Source: an uncultured Oscillospiraceae bacterium (GTDB lineage Bacteria; Bacillota; Clostridia; Oscillospirales; Oscillospiraceae). From it: a stretch of 12,237 bases of DNA. Every line of letters begins with the position of its first letter. Within the stretch, counting starts at the first letter, position 1. The translations under genes were made by a program, and so were the position numbers. Of this stretch, positions 5,776 to 12,237 are shown piece after piece. The notes below the pieces were generated by a model. That model ran no database searches, was not told the origin of the DNA, and saw only the letters and a program-made list of their open reading frames with translations. The DNA lies in the NCBI GenBank assembly GCA_934546725.1, contig CAKTED010000017.1, forward strand, positions 1-12,237. Direction: 5' to 3'.

Positions 5776-8091
5776 TTACTCGACGTTTTTCAGCGCCTCC
5801 GCCTTGGGGATGCGGCTTATTCTGAACATTTGCAGCAGCGCCGTAAAAGTGTAGCACACAAGGCCGATCACGACAAGCTTTACATAGCAGCTGCCGGAAA
5901 TGATATATGGGATATAGCCCGTCATCATCGTATAAAGGTACTGTGAGAAAATGAGCCGCAGAGCGCCGTCCACAAGCGGCACCGTAATGATAAGCGAGAG
6001 CAGCACTATAACGAAGGTAGCCACTATGTAGAGCCTCCCCACCTCGCCGTTCGTAAAGCCGAGAATTTTCGTCATGGCAATGGAGTTTGCGTTTTTCTCG
6101 ATTATCTGCCTGCTCATTATGTACATCAGCAGAACAAATATGACTATTCCGATAATATTGAACAGTCCCATCATTTCGCCGACGGAAACCGTCATCTGAT
6201 CCGACATTTTAGTAAGGTCGGAGATATCTATCACCATTGCCACGGCGTCCTCATCAAGATCGTCGAGCTTTGCGTTGCTGAAATATCCGGTGAAATCGTC
6301 CGCGCTGCCGCCGAACCGCTCCGCGTAGTCGTTTTTCGTCATGAACAGCGCAAGCCCGGAGCTGTAATGATACACGCTGCCTATTTCAAACGTATACCGC
6401 GTCTTTTCGTTATATGGATCGCGCAGCTCGATCGTATCGCCTACGTCAAGGCTGAATTTTTCCGCCGCCGAGGAGGCTATGGCAATGCGGCCGTCCGCAA
6501 TATCCGCCGGTACATAGGCGCTGCCCTCCTCAATGCCGAAGACGGACATTTCGTCCTCCATGTATTTTTCGTTCGTTGTCTTGAGCGAGGTCATCAGATA
6601 TTTCTCCGCCTGCCCGTCCGCCGTCTCCTGCTCCTGGCGCAGCACATACTGGTAGTCGCAGATGCGCTCGTCCACTATCAGCGCCTTGTAATCATCCAGC
6701 AGCGGCTGGAACATCAGGCCGAAAACGAGCAGCACGCCGCCGATGAATATCCCGAAAAACAGCGTAAGATAGTTTGGAATGTTCTGAAAAATTATGCGCG
6801 TGCGGAAGCGGTGGATAAACGGCATTCTTGCGCTGAGCTTCACGGCGCGCTTTTTTCCACTTCTGCCCAGCTCATTGCGCAGGAAGCTCAGCGGCGACAG
6901 GCGCAGCTTGCGGCAGAGCACATAAAGATTTATCACCAGCATCAGCACAAAGGGCACTACGGTCGTCATGATAAATGCGTCCGCGTTCCACTGCGCCTCA
7001 TATTTCGGGAAGCTGTAGCTGTTATAATATATGCCTATGAAAAAGTCCGAAAACAGCGTATAGCCCAGCACGTTGCCGACGACCGACGCCGCCAAACTCA
7101 CGATGACCGGCAGTATCATATAATGCCGCACAAGCTCTCCGCGCGTATAGCCGGAGGCCCTCAGCGTGCCGATCACGCCCGCCTCCTCCGCTATGGTCCC
7201 GCTGATCGTTATGGCAAAAACGAAGGCCAGAACGAGGGTTATGACATAGTCCATGACAAGTATCGTCGCCCTGTCGCCGCCCATATCGTCGCCGGTGAAG
7301 TTTATGGCCTTATTGAGATACCGGGGCAGATAATCCGTGAGCGTGATGATATCCGTTCCGCCGGAGGTCATCACGGCCGTGTCATACTCCGTTATGAGCT
7401 CGCCAAGGCAGTCCACGAAGTCCTCCGAAAGCTCCTTTGCCCGCTCCGTATCCGTTCTTTCCACGAACTCGGGATAAAGCCACGCGTAATTATACGTCAC
7501 GCGCGAGGAAGCGAATGCGTCGAAGCCCTCCTGCGTCATAACGCCGATGGAGAAGTTTATGGCATCGAACATCATATCCGTGTTTTTCTCAAAAAGGCAG
7601 CTGTAATCCGGCCTGGCGATAAGGCCGCAGACCGTAAGCTCCCGCCCGTGCAGGCTTATCCTGTCGCCGACGCCTATGTCGTTATTATCGGCAAACATGC
7701 GGTCCAGCGCTATCTCATCCGCGGCGGCGGGCATTTCGCCGCTGAGCATGCTCGAAATATTCACCTGCTGCTGATCGGTATAAACACGGACGGTCTTGCC
7801 GCTGCCGTCAAGCTCCTCGTCAAAACAGAAAAGCTCATGAAGGGTAACGTTTCCCCTGTCCTCAATATCTTTCCAAAGCTCCTTCGGAAGCTCGGAAGAG
7901 AATGCAAAATGCCCGTCCTCCAGCTTCTGCTCCGTAAAGCCCCGGTCATACACCGCCTGAAAGCTGTCGTCCGTTACGACAAAGCCGGACACCATTCCTA
8001 TGAGCAGGACCATGAAAACAAATATGGCAAGGTACTTTACGATATCGCGCCGGAACTCTCTCGGAACGCGCCTGATAAGCGGATTTTTCAT
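5776..8091 (-). CDS. FtsX-family ABC permease with two FtsX domains
   Basis: This large membrane protein, 771 residues, is the partner of the ATPase encoded just upstream. About eight membrane segments are visible: 19-40, then a long extracytoplasmic part to about 276, then 277-300, 325-347, 372-393 and 438-460, a second outer part, then 645-662, 686-705 and 735-755. The two FtsX domains lie at about 277-395 and 640-765 and include the paired motifs GVIGTLRASGYTRGEL (305-320) and SIAMTKILGFTNGEV (670-684). Such permeases act in lipid, peptide or antibiotic export or sensing (MacB/BceB-like mechanotransmission) rather than classical transport; the substrate is unknown. The frame is open up to a TTG at 8115, but ATG at 8091 is preferred: AGAGGG lies eight to ten bases before it, and it leaves a 13-base gap to the ATPase stop. 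A 610-codon antisense frame over this gene (6367-8199) is a composition artefact. Confidence 0.9.
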   Translation of the reverse strand: MKNPLIRRVPREFRRDIVKYLAIFVFMVLLIGMVSGFVVTDDSFQAVYDRGFTEQKLEDGHFAFSSELPKELWKDIEDRGNVTLHELFCFDEELDGSGKTVRVYTDQQQVNISSMLSGEMPAAADEIALDRMFADNNDIGVGDRISLHGRELTVCGLIARPDYSCLFEKNTDMMFDAINFSIGVMTQEGFDAFASSRVTYNYAWLYPEFVERTDTERAKELSEDFVDCLGELITEYDTAVMTSGGTDIITLTDYLPRYLNKAINFTGDDMGGDRATILVMDYVITLVLAFVFAITISGTIAEEAGVIGTLRASGYTRGELVRHYMILPVIVSLAASVVGNVLGYTLFSDFFIGIYYNSYSFPKYEAQWNADAFIMTTVVPFVLMLVINLYVLCRKLRLSPLSFLRNELGRSGKKRAVKLSARMPFIHRFRTRIIFQNIPNYLTLFFGIFIGGVLLVFGLMFQPLLDDYKALIVDERICDYQYVLRQEQETADGQAEKYLMTSLKTTNEKYMEDEMSVFGIEEGSAYVPADIADGRIAIASSAAEKFSLDVGDTIELRDPYNEKTRYTFEIGSVYHYSSGLALFMTKNDYAERFGGSADDFTGYFSNAKLDDLDEDAVAMVIDISDLTKMSDQMTVSVGEMMGLFNIIGIVIFVLLMYIMSRQIIEKNANSIAMTKILGFTNGEVGRLYIVATFVIVLLSLIITVPLVDGALRLIFSQYLYTMMTGYIPYIISGSCYVKLVVIGLVCYTFTALLQMFRISRIPKAEALKNVE

Positions 8092-8104
8092 TGCCCTCAC
8101 CCTC

Positions 8105-8803
8105 TCACCATTCAAGCTCGTTCGCCGAAAGCTTACTGGCGTTGCGCTCGTTATCGCGTATCCTGCCGTCGCGCAGCTTTATCACTCTGTCCGCCATGAA
8201 CCTTATGGCCTCGTTATGCGTGACCATGATAACGGTGCTGCCATACTTTTGATTAACGGTCTCGATAAGCCCCAGTATCTCGCGCGAGGTATTGTAATCC
8301 AGCGCGCCGGTAGGCTCGTCGCAGAGCAGGATATCGGGATTTTTCACTATCGCCCTGCCGATGGAGGTGCGCTGCTGCTGACCGCCCGAGAGCTGGTTCG
8401 GCAGCTTGTTCCTCTGCTCGTATATGCCGAGAGTTTTCATCAGCTCGTCCACATCCAGCGGAGTCTCGCTCATGTAGGCTCCCACCTCTATATTTTCACG
8501 AACGCTGAGATTCGGGATCAGGTTATACTGCTGGAATATGTATCCGAGGTGGCGGCGGCGATAAAGCGTGAGCCGCTTCTCGTTCATATCCTCCGTTCTC
8601 TCGCCGTTTATGGAAATGCTTCCCGCGTCCGCCTGATCTATGCCGCCGATGATGTTCAGCAGCGTGGACTTTCCCGAGCCGGACGGGCCGAGCAGAACGC
8701 AGAATTCGCCCTTCTCCAGCGAGATATCTATCCCCTGAAGGACCTCCACGCGGCTTTCACTCTCGCCGTAATGCTTCTTTATTCCTTCTATTTCAATAAA
8801 CAT
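8105..8803 (-). CDS. ABC transporter ATPase, LolD/MacB type
   Basis: This cytoplasmic ATPase, 232 residues, is of the group that works with FtsX-type permeases. It shows Walker A GPSGSGKST (39-47), a Q-loop in FQQYNLIPNLSVREN (90-104), the signature LSGGQQQR (138-145), Walker B ILLCDEPTGALD (158-169) and the switch His196 in MVTHNE. The FQQYNL and TGALD wording is typical of the LolD/MacB/BceA group and unlike the importer ATPase at 3109-3864. The start ATG (8803-8801) has AGGGGAG seven bases upstream (minus strand, 8817-8811). It forms an operon with the permease gene downstream, 13 bases away. The promoter region contains an 11+11 palindrome (8838-8863) shared with the divergent TetR gene, so repression by that regulator is likely. 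Confidence 0.92.
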   Translation of the reverse strand: MFIEIEGIKKHYGESESRVEVLQGIDISLEKGEFCVLLGPSGSGKSTLLNIIGGIDQADAGSISINGERTEDMNEKRLTLYRRRHLGYIFQQYNLIPNLSVRENIEVGAYMSETPLDVDELMKTLGIYEQRNKLPNQLSGGQQQRTSIGRAIVKNPDILLCDEPTGALDYNTSREILGLIETVNQKYGSTVIMVTHNEAIRFMADRVIKLRDGRIRDNERNASKLSANELEW

Positions 8804-8822
8804 GCCTTCACTCCCCTGAGAA

Positions 8823-8850
8823 ATATTATTGTCCCGTCATGAGTTAGCAA
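8823..8850 (-). promoter_or_regulatory. Candidate promoter of the minus-strand ABC operon
   Basis: On the minus strand TTGCTA (8850-8845) and TAATAT (8828-8823) are 16 bases apart and lie inside or beside the palindrome at 8838-8863. Transcription would then start only about 13 bases before the ATG, overlapping the ribosome binding site. Either the leader is unusually short or the true promoter is further upstream, so this is a weak call. Confidence 0.3.
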
Positions 8851-8863
8851 GCGCTAACTCATG
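8838..8863. promoter_or_regulatory. Operator-like palindrome, likely site for the divergent TetR regulator
   Basis: CATGAGTTAGC (8838-8848) and GCTAACTCATG (8853-8863) are perfect 11-base inverted halves with a four-base centre. Size and symmetry fit a TetR-family dimer operator. It lies 35 bases upstream of the ABC ATPase start, over the best candidate promoter, and 426 bases upstream of the TetR gene. No second copy of the half-site was seen elsewhere in the window. Confidence 0.7.
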
Positions 8864-8987
8864 CTCAACAAATAAGGGACTCTCCCGTCCCGCTTTTTTC
8901 GCAACAAGGCTACCACTACCGCCGCCGTTTGTCAACCATTTAAAGCAAATTTCGTCGTTTTTTATTTTCGGGTCAGGAACGCCGCAT

Positions 8988-9017
8988 TTGCAAAAAGCGG
9001 CATGCATATGCTATACT
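8988..9017 (+). promoter_or_regulatory. Candidate promoter of the TetR gene
   Basis: TTGCAA (8988-8993) and TATACT (9012-9017) are 18 bases apart, and the -10 box is preceded by TG at the extended -10 position (TGCTATACT). It would give a leader of about 265 bases containing the right structured repeat and a hairpin. No better plus-strand promoter was seen between the operator and the gene. Confidence 0.45.
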
Positions 9018-9029
9018 CTGAGCGCAGCA

Positions 9030-9142
9030 ATTTTATCGCTACGCTCTCGCAGAAATGCAAGCATTTCTGCGAAGGGATGCAGCCCGCCGCGCGCACTCGC
9101 TCTGCTCGCACACTTGCGGGCTGAGAAGTGTTTTTTCCGAGG
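9030..9142 (-). repeat. Structured extragenic repeat, right copy (inverted)
   Basis: This is the inverted partner of 3-110. It keeps both hairpins: GCAGAAATGC (9049-9058) with GCATTTCTGC (9061-9070), perfect with an AA loop, and CAGCCCGC (9080-9087) with GCGGGCTG (9116-9123). Relative to the left copy, one T-A pair becomes C-G in the long stem, and in the short stem one G-C pair becomes A-T and one G-T wobble becomes A-T. It also carries about ten extra bases near its inner end (about 9038-9048). It faces away from the TetR gene, whereas the left copy faces towards aguA, so it is not tied to one gene orientation. Confidence 0.8.
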
Positions 9143-9176
9143 CGCATGTCCCCGGAAAAAACGGGATTTGATTTTA

Positions 9177-9200
9177 TTCCGTCATCTGCGGATGACGGAA
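9177..9200 (+). other. Perfect hairpin in the TetR gene leader
   Basis: TTCCGTCATC (9177-9186) and GATGACGGAA (9191-9200) are perfect ten-base arms with a TGCG loop. There is no T-tract, so it is not a standard terminator. The arms contain CCGTCAT, the edge motif of the other repeat family in this window, so it may be a minimal member of that family. Confidence 0.6.
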
Positions 9201-9288
9201 CTCTGCGAGGCTATTATAATCGGCATCGCACAAAAATCTGTTCTGATAGACCAAAATTCATGCAAGCTGCTCCGACGGAGGTACCAAG

Positions 9289-9897
9289 ATGTCAAATCTG
9301 GCCCGCGAGGCAATACGCGCCTCATTCATGAAGCTCATTTCCGCCATGCCCTTTGATAAGATAACCGTAAAGGAAATAATCGACGACTGCCAGATAGCCC
9401 GGCGCACGTTTTACTACCACTATCAGGATCTTTACGCCGTGGTGGAGGACATTCTCCGCCTTGAGACGGAGCGCGCGGTCGAGGAGTTCAACGAGCTTGG
9501 CAGCTGGGAGGAGAGCTTCATTCGCGCCAGCCGCTTCGTGCTCGATAATCAGTCGGCGGTATACCACCTTTTCAATTCCGTTCACAGGGACGAGATAATC
9601 AAATACGTCGACCAGGTGGCGAGCGAGATAATGATACGCTACATTGACCGCGCCTGCCCGTCCGACGGCGTTGATGAGCACGACAGGCAGCTTATCGCGC
9701 TTTTTTATAAAAGCGCTCTTTCCGGCATTGTCTTCAGATGGCTCAGCGGCGGCATGAAGGACGACGCCGAGGCCACGGTGCGCCGCATCGGCCAGCTCTT
9801 CGGCGGCAATATCGAGCGCGCGCTGAAGATGAGCCGCGAGCTGCCGCCCCCGGGCTGTGCACTTACCGCCGCGCACGTCATTCAGAGGGAGTCATAG
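9289..9897 (+). CDS. TetR/AcrR-family transcriptional regulator
   Basis: This DNA-binding repressor is 202 residues long. The N-terminal helix-turn-helix is clear: KITVKEIIDDCQIARRTFYYHYQDLY (about 24-49), where ARRTFYYHY is the recognition helix wording of the family. The rest is the helical ligand and dimer domain, of the type often annotated TetR_C in Clostridia; the ligand is unknown. The start is set by GGAGGT (9277-9282), six bases before the ATG. The last residues, HVIQRES, and the stop TAG are encoded by an extragenic repeat (9872-9913), so the C-terminus after about residue 185 is probably not ancestral. The gene is divergent from the ABC exporter operon, with an 11+11 palindrome between them, which makes that operon its likely target. 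It is followed by a terminator at 9972-10006. Confidence 0.9.
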   Translation: MSNLAREAIRASFMKLISAMPFDKITVKEIIDDCQIARRTFYYHYQDLYAVVEDILRLETERAVEEFNELGSWEESFIRASRFVLDNQSAVYHLFNSVHRDEIIKYVDQVASEIMIRYIDRACPSDGVDEHDRQLIALFYKSALSGIVFRWLSGGMKDDAEATVRRIGQLFGGNIERALKMSRELPPPGCALTAAHVIQRES

Positions 9898-9913
9898 GCG
9901 ACCGAAGAATCCC
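9872..9913 (+). repeat. Extragenic repeat overlapping the TetR gene stop codon
   Basis: This is a fifth copy of the GTCATTC...GAATCCC unit. It matches the minus strand of 2376-2415: CGCACGTCATTCAGAGGGAG and CGACCGAAGAATCCC are shared. The middle reads TCATAG instead of CGAAG, which supplies the TAG stop of the TetR gene (9895-9897). Confidence 0.75.
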
Positions 9914-9971
9914 ACATATGGTTCTTCAGGGTAAAAACATTGCCACACCCCCCAATAAATTATACATTTCC

Positions 9972-10006
9972 GCTCCCGTGTGCAAATTTTACACACGGGA
10001 GCTTTT
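9972..10006 (+). terminator. Rho-independent terminator after the TetR gene
   Basis: GCTCCCGTGTG (9972-9982) and CACACGGGAGC (9992-10002) form a perfect 11-base stem with a nine-base loop, followed by TTTT and CTGTTT. It separates the TetR gene from the DUF308-MMPL pair. Confidence 0.9.
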
Positions 10007-10013
10007 CTGTTTA

Positions 10014-10041
10014 TTGAACAAATCCCACGTCCGGTTAAAAT
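10014..10041 (+). promoter_or_regulatory. Candidate promoter of the DUF308-MMPL operon
   Basis: TTGAAC (10014-10019) and TAAAAT (10036-10041) are 16 bases apart, directly after the terminator and 33 bases before the ATG at 10075. Four of six and five of six bases match consensus. No palindrome like that at 8838-8863 is present. Confidence 0.5.
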
Positions 10042-10074
10042 AGGGCCATGCAAAAAAGCGGGGAGGTACTGAAA

Positions 10075-10614
10075 ATGAAACGGGTCGTGCTTGCAAAGGC
10101 CTTCTACATCGTTTCCTCCAGCCTTCTGGCGATAGTGGGGATAGCGATGATAATTTTCTGTCGCGCGGGACCTGAGCTGTGCTGTGCCGCGGTTGGCGCG
10201 GTATTTCTGCTGACGGGCTTTGTGAAGCTCTTCAGCTACTTTGCGGAGGATCTTTACTCGCTCGTATTCCAGTTTGACCTGGCGCTCGGCATAATAGCCT
10301 GCATGACCGGGGCGGCGATGATATTCCGGCGCGACTACATCGCGGAATTTCTCCCGTTCGTCACAGGCGTATTCGTTCTGATCGACGGCGGCTTCAGGCT
10401 TCAGGCCGCGATAGACGCCCGGCGCTTCGGCATGTGGGAATGGCGGATAATGGCTTCCGCCGCCGCCATCTGCTCCGTCTGCGGGCTTATGCTCATGCTC
10501 TTCTTTCCGGGGCTGAGCGCCATGGCCGTATCGTTCGCAGGCTCGGCGCTTCTGGCAGACGCGGCGACGAACCTTTTCTCCGTTCTCTGCGCGGTAAAGA
10601 TCCCTGGAAAATGA
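10075..10614 (+). CDS. DUF308 (HdeD-like) membrane protein
   Basis: This small integral membrane protein, 179 residues, has six hydrophobic segments at about 9-29, 34-55, 64-83, 90-108, 123-143 and 146-170. It has the repeated short-helix layout of the DUF308/HdeD family and the recurring clostridial wording GVFVLIDGGFRLQAAIDARR (98-117). HdeD in Escherichia coli is linked to acid resistance; for clostridial members no function is established, so none is assigned. ATG at 10075 is chosen over an in-frame ATG at 10048 because GGGGAGG (10060-10066) lies eight bases before it. The MMPL gene starts 16 bases after the stop, so the two are co-transcribed and may act together at the membrane. Confidence 0.8.
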   Translation: MKRVVLAKAFYIVSSSLLAIVGIAMIIFCRAGPELCCAAVGAVFLLTGFVKLFSYFAEDLYSLVFQFDLALGIIACMTGAAMIFRRDYIAEFLPFVTGVFVLIDGGFRLQAAIDARRFGMWEWRIMASAAAICSVCGLMLMLFFPGLSAMAVSFAGSALLADAATNLFSVLCAVKIPGK

Positions 10615-10630
10615 AAGGAGACTTTGAAAA

Positions 10631-12237
10631 ATGCTTAAGTTTGGAAAAGCCATAGTAAAGCTGAGAGTGCCGATAATCATTCTCGCGATACTGCTGCTTA
10701 TTCCCTCCGTCCTCGGCATGGTGAACACTCGTATAAACTACGATATGCTCAACTACCTGCCCGAGGACATCGACACCTCCATCGGTCAGGAGATACTGAT
10801 GGACGAGTTCGGCAAGGGCGCGTTTTCCTTCGTCATCATAGACGGCATGGACGCGCAGGACATCTCGGCGCTGAAGTCAAAGATAGAGCAGGTCGACCAC
10901 GTTGACACCGTTTTGTGGTACGACAGTCTCATGGACATCTCCGTTCCGATGGAGCTGCTTCCTAAGGAGCTTTACGACGCGTTCAACTCCGGCTCCTCCA
11001 CCATGCTCGCCATATTCTTTGATACCTCCACCTCCGCCGACGAAACGATGGACGCCATAAAGGACATCCGCTCCGTGGCAAACAGCCAGTGCTTCGTTAC
11101 CGGCATGTCCGCGCTCGTTACCGACCTGAAGGACCTGTGCGAAAAGGAGGAGCCGATATACGTCGGTCTCGCCGTCATTCTCGCCTGCGCGGCAATGATG
11201 ATATGCATGGACAGCTGGATAATCCCCTTTGTCTTCCTCATAAGCATTGGCATGGCCATCATGTACAATCTCGGCAGCAACCTCTTCCTCGGTGAGATAT
11301 CGTACATAACAAAGGCGCTCTCCGCCGTGCTCCAGCTGGGCGTTACGATGGACTACTCCATCTTCCTCTGGCACAGCTACTCCGAGCAGAGGCTCGTATG
11401 CGAAAGCCGCGAGGACGCCATGGCAAACGCCATAAAGGCCACGATCACCTCCGTCGTAGGCAGCTCCATAACGACGGTCGCGGGCTTCATAGCCCTCTGC
11501 TTCATGAGCTTCACGCTTGGCCGCGATCTCGGCATCGTAATGGCAAAGGGCGTTATCTTCGGCGTTATCGGCTGCGTTACCACGCTGCCCGCGCTTATTC
11601 TCATTCTTGATAAGCCCATTGAGAAAACGCGCCACAGGCCTCTCATCCCGCAGATGAAAAAAACCGCCGCGTTCATTTCAAAGCACTTCGTCGTCTTTCT
11701 CATTATCTTCGCCGTTATCATCGCACCTGCGTTTTACGGCTATACGCAGACGAACAACGAGGTCTACTATGACCTTGGCCAGTGCCTGCCGGAGGATATG
11801 GACTATGTTATCGCCAACACGAAGCTTGGCGATACCTTCAGCATCGGCTCGACGCACATGCTGCTCGTTGATTCCTCCGTCTCCGCAAAGGACGTGCGCA
11901 GCATGACGGAGGAGATGGAGAACGTGGACGGTGTAAAATACGTCCTCGGTCTCGAAAGCGTCGTCGGCTCGCTCGTACCCGAAGAGGCGCTGCCCGATTC
12001 CATAAGGAGCGTGCTTGAAAGCGATAACTGGCGGCTGCTGATCATAAATTCCGAATACACCGTTGCAAGCGACGCCGTTAACGCACAGATAGACAGCCTG
12101 AACGCCATTCTCAAAAAGTATGACGAGGGCGGCATGCTCATCGGCGAGGCGCCCTGCACCAAGGACATGATCGAGACGACGGACCATGACTTCCAGGTCG
12201 TAAACGCCATCTCCATCGCCGCCATATTCGTCATCAT
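10631..12237 (+). CDS. MMPL-family (RND superfamily) exporter, 3' end outside window
   Basis: The frame is open for 535 codons to the window edge without a stop, so the gene is partial only because the window ends. Layout: an N-terminal membrane segment (11-30), an outer loop with NYDMLNYLPEDIDTS (36-50) to about 175, then a cluster of membrane segments (about 176-195, 197-214, 225-246, 273-294, 300-324), a second anchor (353-370) and a second outer loop beginning NNEVYYDLGQCLPEDMD. The repeated LPED motif marks the internal duplication of RND/MMPL proteins. LGVTMDYSIFLWHSY (236-250) is the conserved membrane motif with the Asp-Tyr (241-242) thought to carry the proton relay. Family members export lipids or amphiphiles using the proton gradient; the substrate here is unknown. 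Start: AAAGGAG (10614-10620) is ten bases before the ATG. Confidence 0.88.
   Translation, partial: MLKFGKAIVKLRVPIIILAILLLIPSVLGMVNTRINYDMLNYLPEDIDTSIGQEILMDEFGKGAFSFVIIDGMDAQDISALKSKIEQVDHVDTVLWYDSLMDISVPMELLPKELYDAFNSGSSTMLAIFFDTSTSADETMDAIKDIRSVANSQCFVTGMSALVTDLKDLCEKEEPIYVGLAVILACAAMMICMDSWIIPFVFLISIGMAIMYNLGSNLFLGEISYITKALSAVLQLGVTMDYSIFLWHSYSEQRLVCESREDAMANAIKATITSVVGSSITTVAGFIALCFMSFTLGRDLGIVMAKGVIFGVIGCVTTLPALILILDKPIEKTRHRPLIPQMKKTAAFISKHFVVFLIIFAVIIAPAFYGYTQTNNEVYYDLGQCLPEDMDYVIANTKLGDTFSIGSTHMLLVDSSVSAKDVRSMTEEMENVDGVKYVLGLESVVGSLVPEEALPDSIRSVLESDNWRLLIINSEYTVASDAVNAQIDSLNAILKKYDEGGMLIGEAPCTKDMIETTDHDFQVVNAISIAAIFVI

Noticed and set aside
8092..8115. Upstream TTG start for the FtsX permease, overlapping the ATPase gene
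   Set aside because: The added residues NGERVRA are unlike a normal N-terminus, and the ATG at 8091 has a good ribosome binding site.
6367..8199. Open frame of 610 codons on the plus strand, antisense to the FtsX permease
   Set aside because: The product is rich in His, Arg, Ala and Tyr with no recognisable domain, and lies wholly antisense to a gene with clear family motifs; GC-rich codon bias explains it.

Overview
The window (12,237 bases) looks like chromosome of a fairly GC-rich anaerobic member of the Bacillota, class Clostridia, most likely near the Oscillospirales. This rests on the mix of gene families, strong AGGAGG-type ribosome binding sites, frequent ATA isoleucine codons, and dense short extragenic repeats. 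It is inference, not a placement by marker genes. There are no rRNA, tRNA, CRISPR, transposase or phage genes.

Layout. (1) 1-2181: an agmatine catabolism pair, aguA (agmatine deiminase) and arcC (carbamate kinase), 12 bases apart. The carbamoyltransferase and antiporter that normally join them are not in the window. (2) 2182-2633: a gene-free block of mosaic extragenic repeats ending in a perfect-consensus promoter. (3) 2634-2944: a carboxymuconolactone decarboxylase family gene with a one-base frameshift near its 3' end, then a strong terminator. (4) 3109-5673: a tightly coupled three-gene ABC importer of the nitrate/sulfonate/taurine class (ATPase, permease, lipoprotein binding protein), closed by a hairpin shared with the convergent operon. 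(5) 8803-5776, minus strand: a LolD/MacB-type ATPase and an FtsX-type permease forming an ABC exporter or sensor unit. (6) 8804-9288: a 485-base divergent regulatory region with an operator-like 11+11 palindrome, candidate promoters, a structured repeat and a hairpin. (7) 9289-9897: a TetR-family regulator whose last codons and stop lie inside an extragenic repeat. (8) 10075-12237: a DUF308/HdeD-like membrane protein and an MMPL/RND-type exporter that runs off the window end, with their own promoter.

How the parts fit. The TetR regulator sits head-to-head with the minus-strand ABC unit, with a palindrome between them, so the simplest model is that it represses that transporter. It could also act on the downstream DUF308-MMPL pair, but no matching operator is visible there. 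The agmatine pair would supply putrescine precursor and ATP if the missing carbamoyltransferase lies upstream.

The most unusual signal is not a gene. A roughly 105-base structured element occurs in inverted orientation at both ends of a 9 kb stretch (3-110 and 9030-9142). Most base differences between the copies preserve hairpin pairing, including compensatory double changes. A second repeat family (GTCATTC...GGAATCCCC) occurs four times between arcC and the decarboxylase gene and once across the stop codon of the TetR gene.
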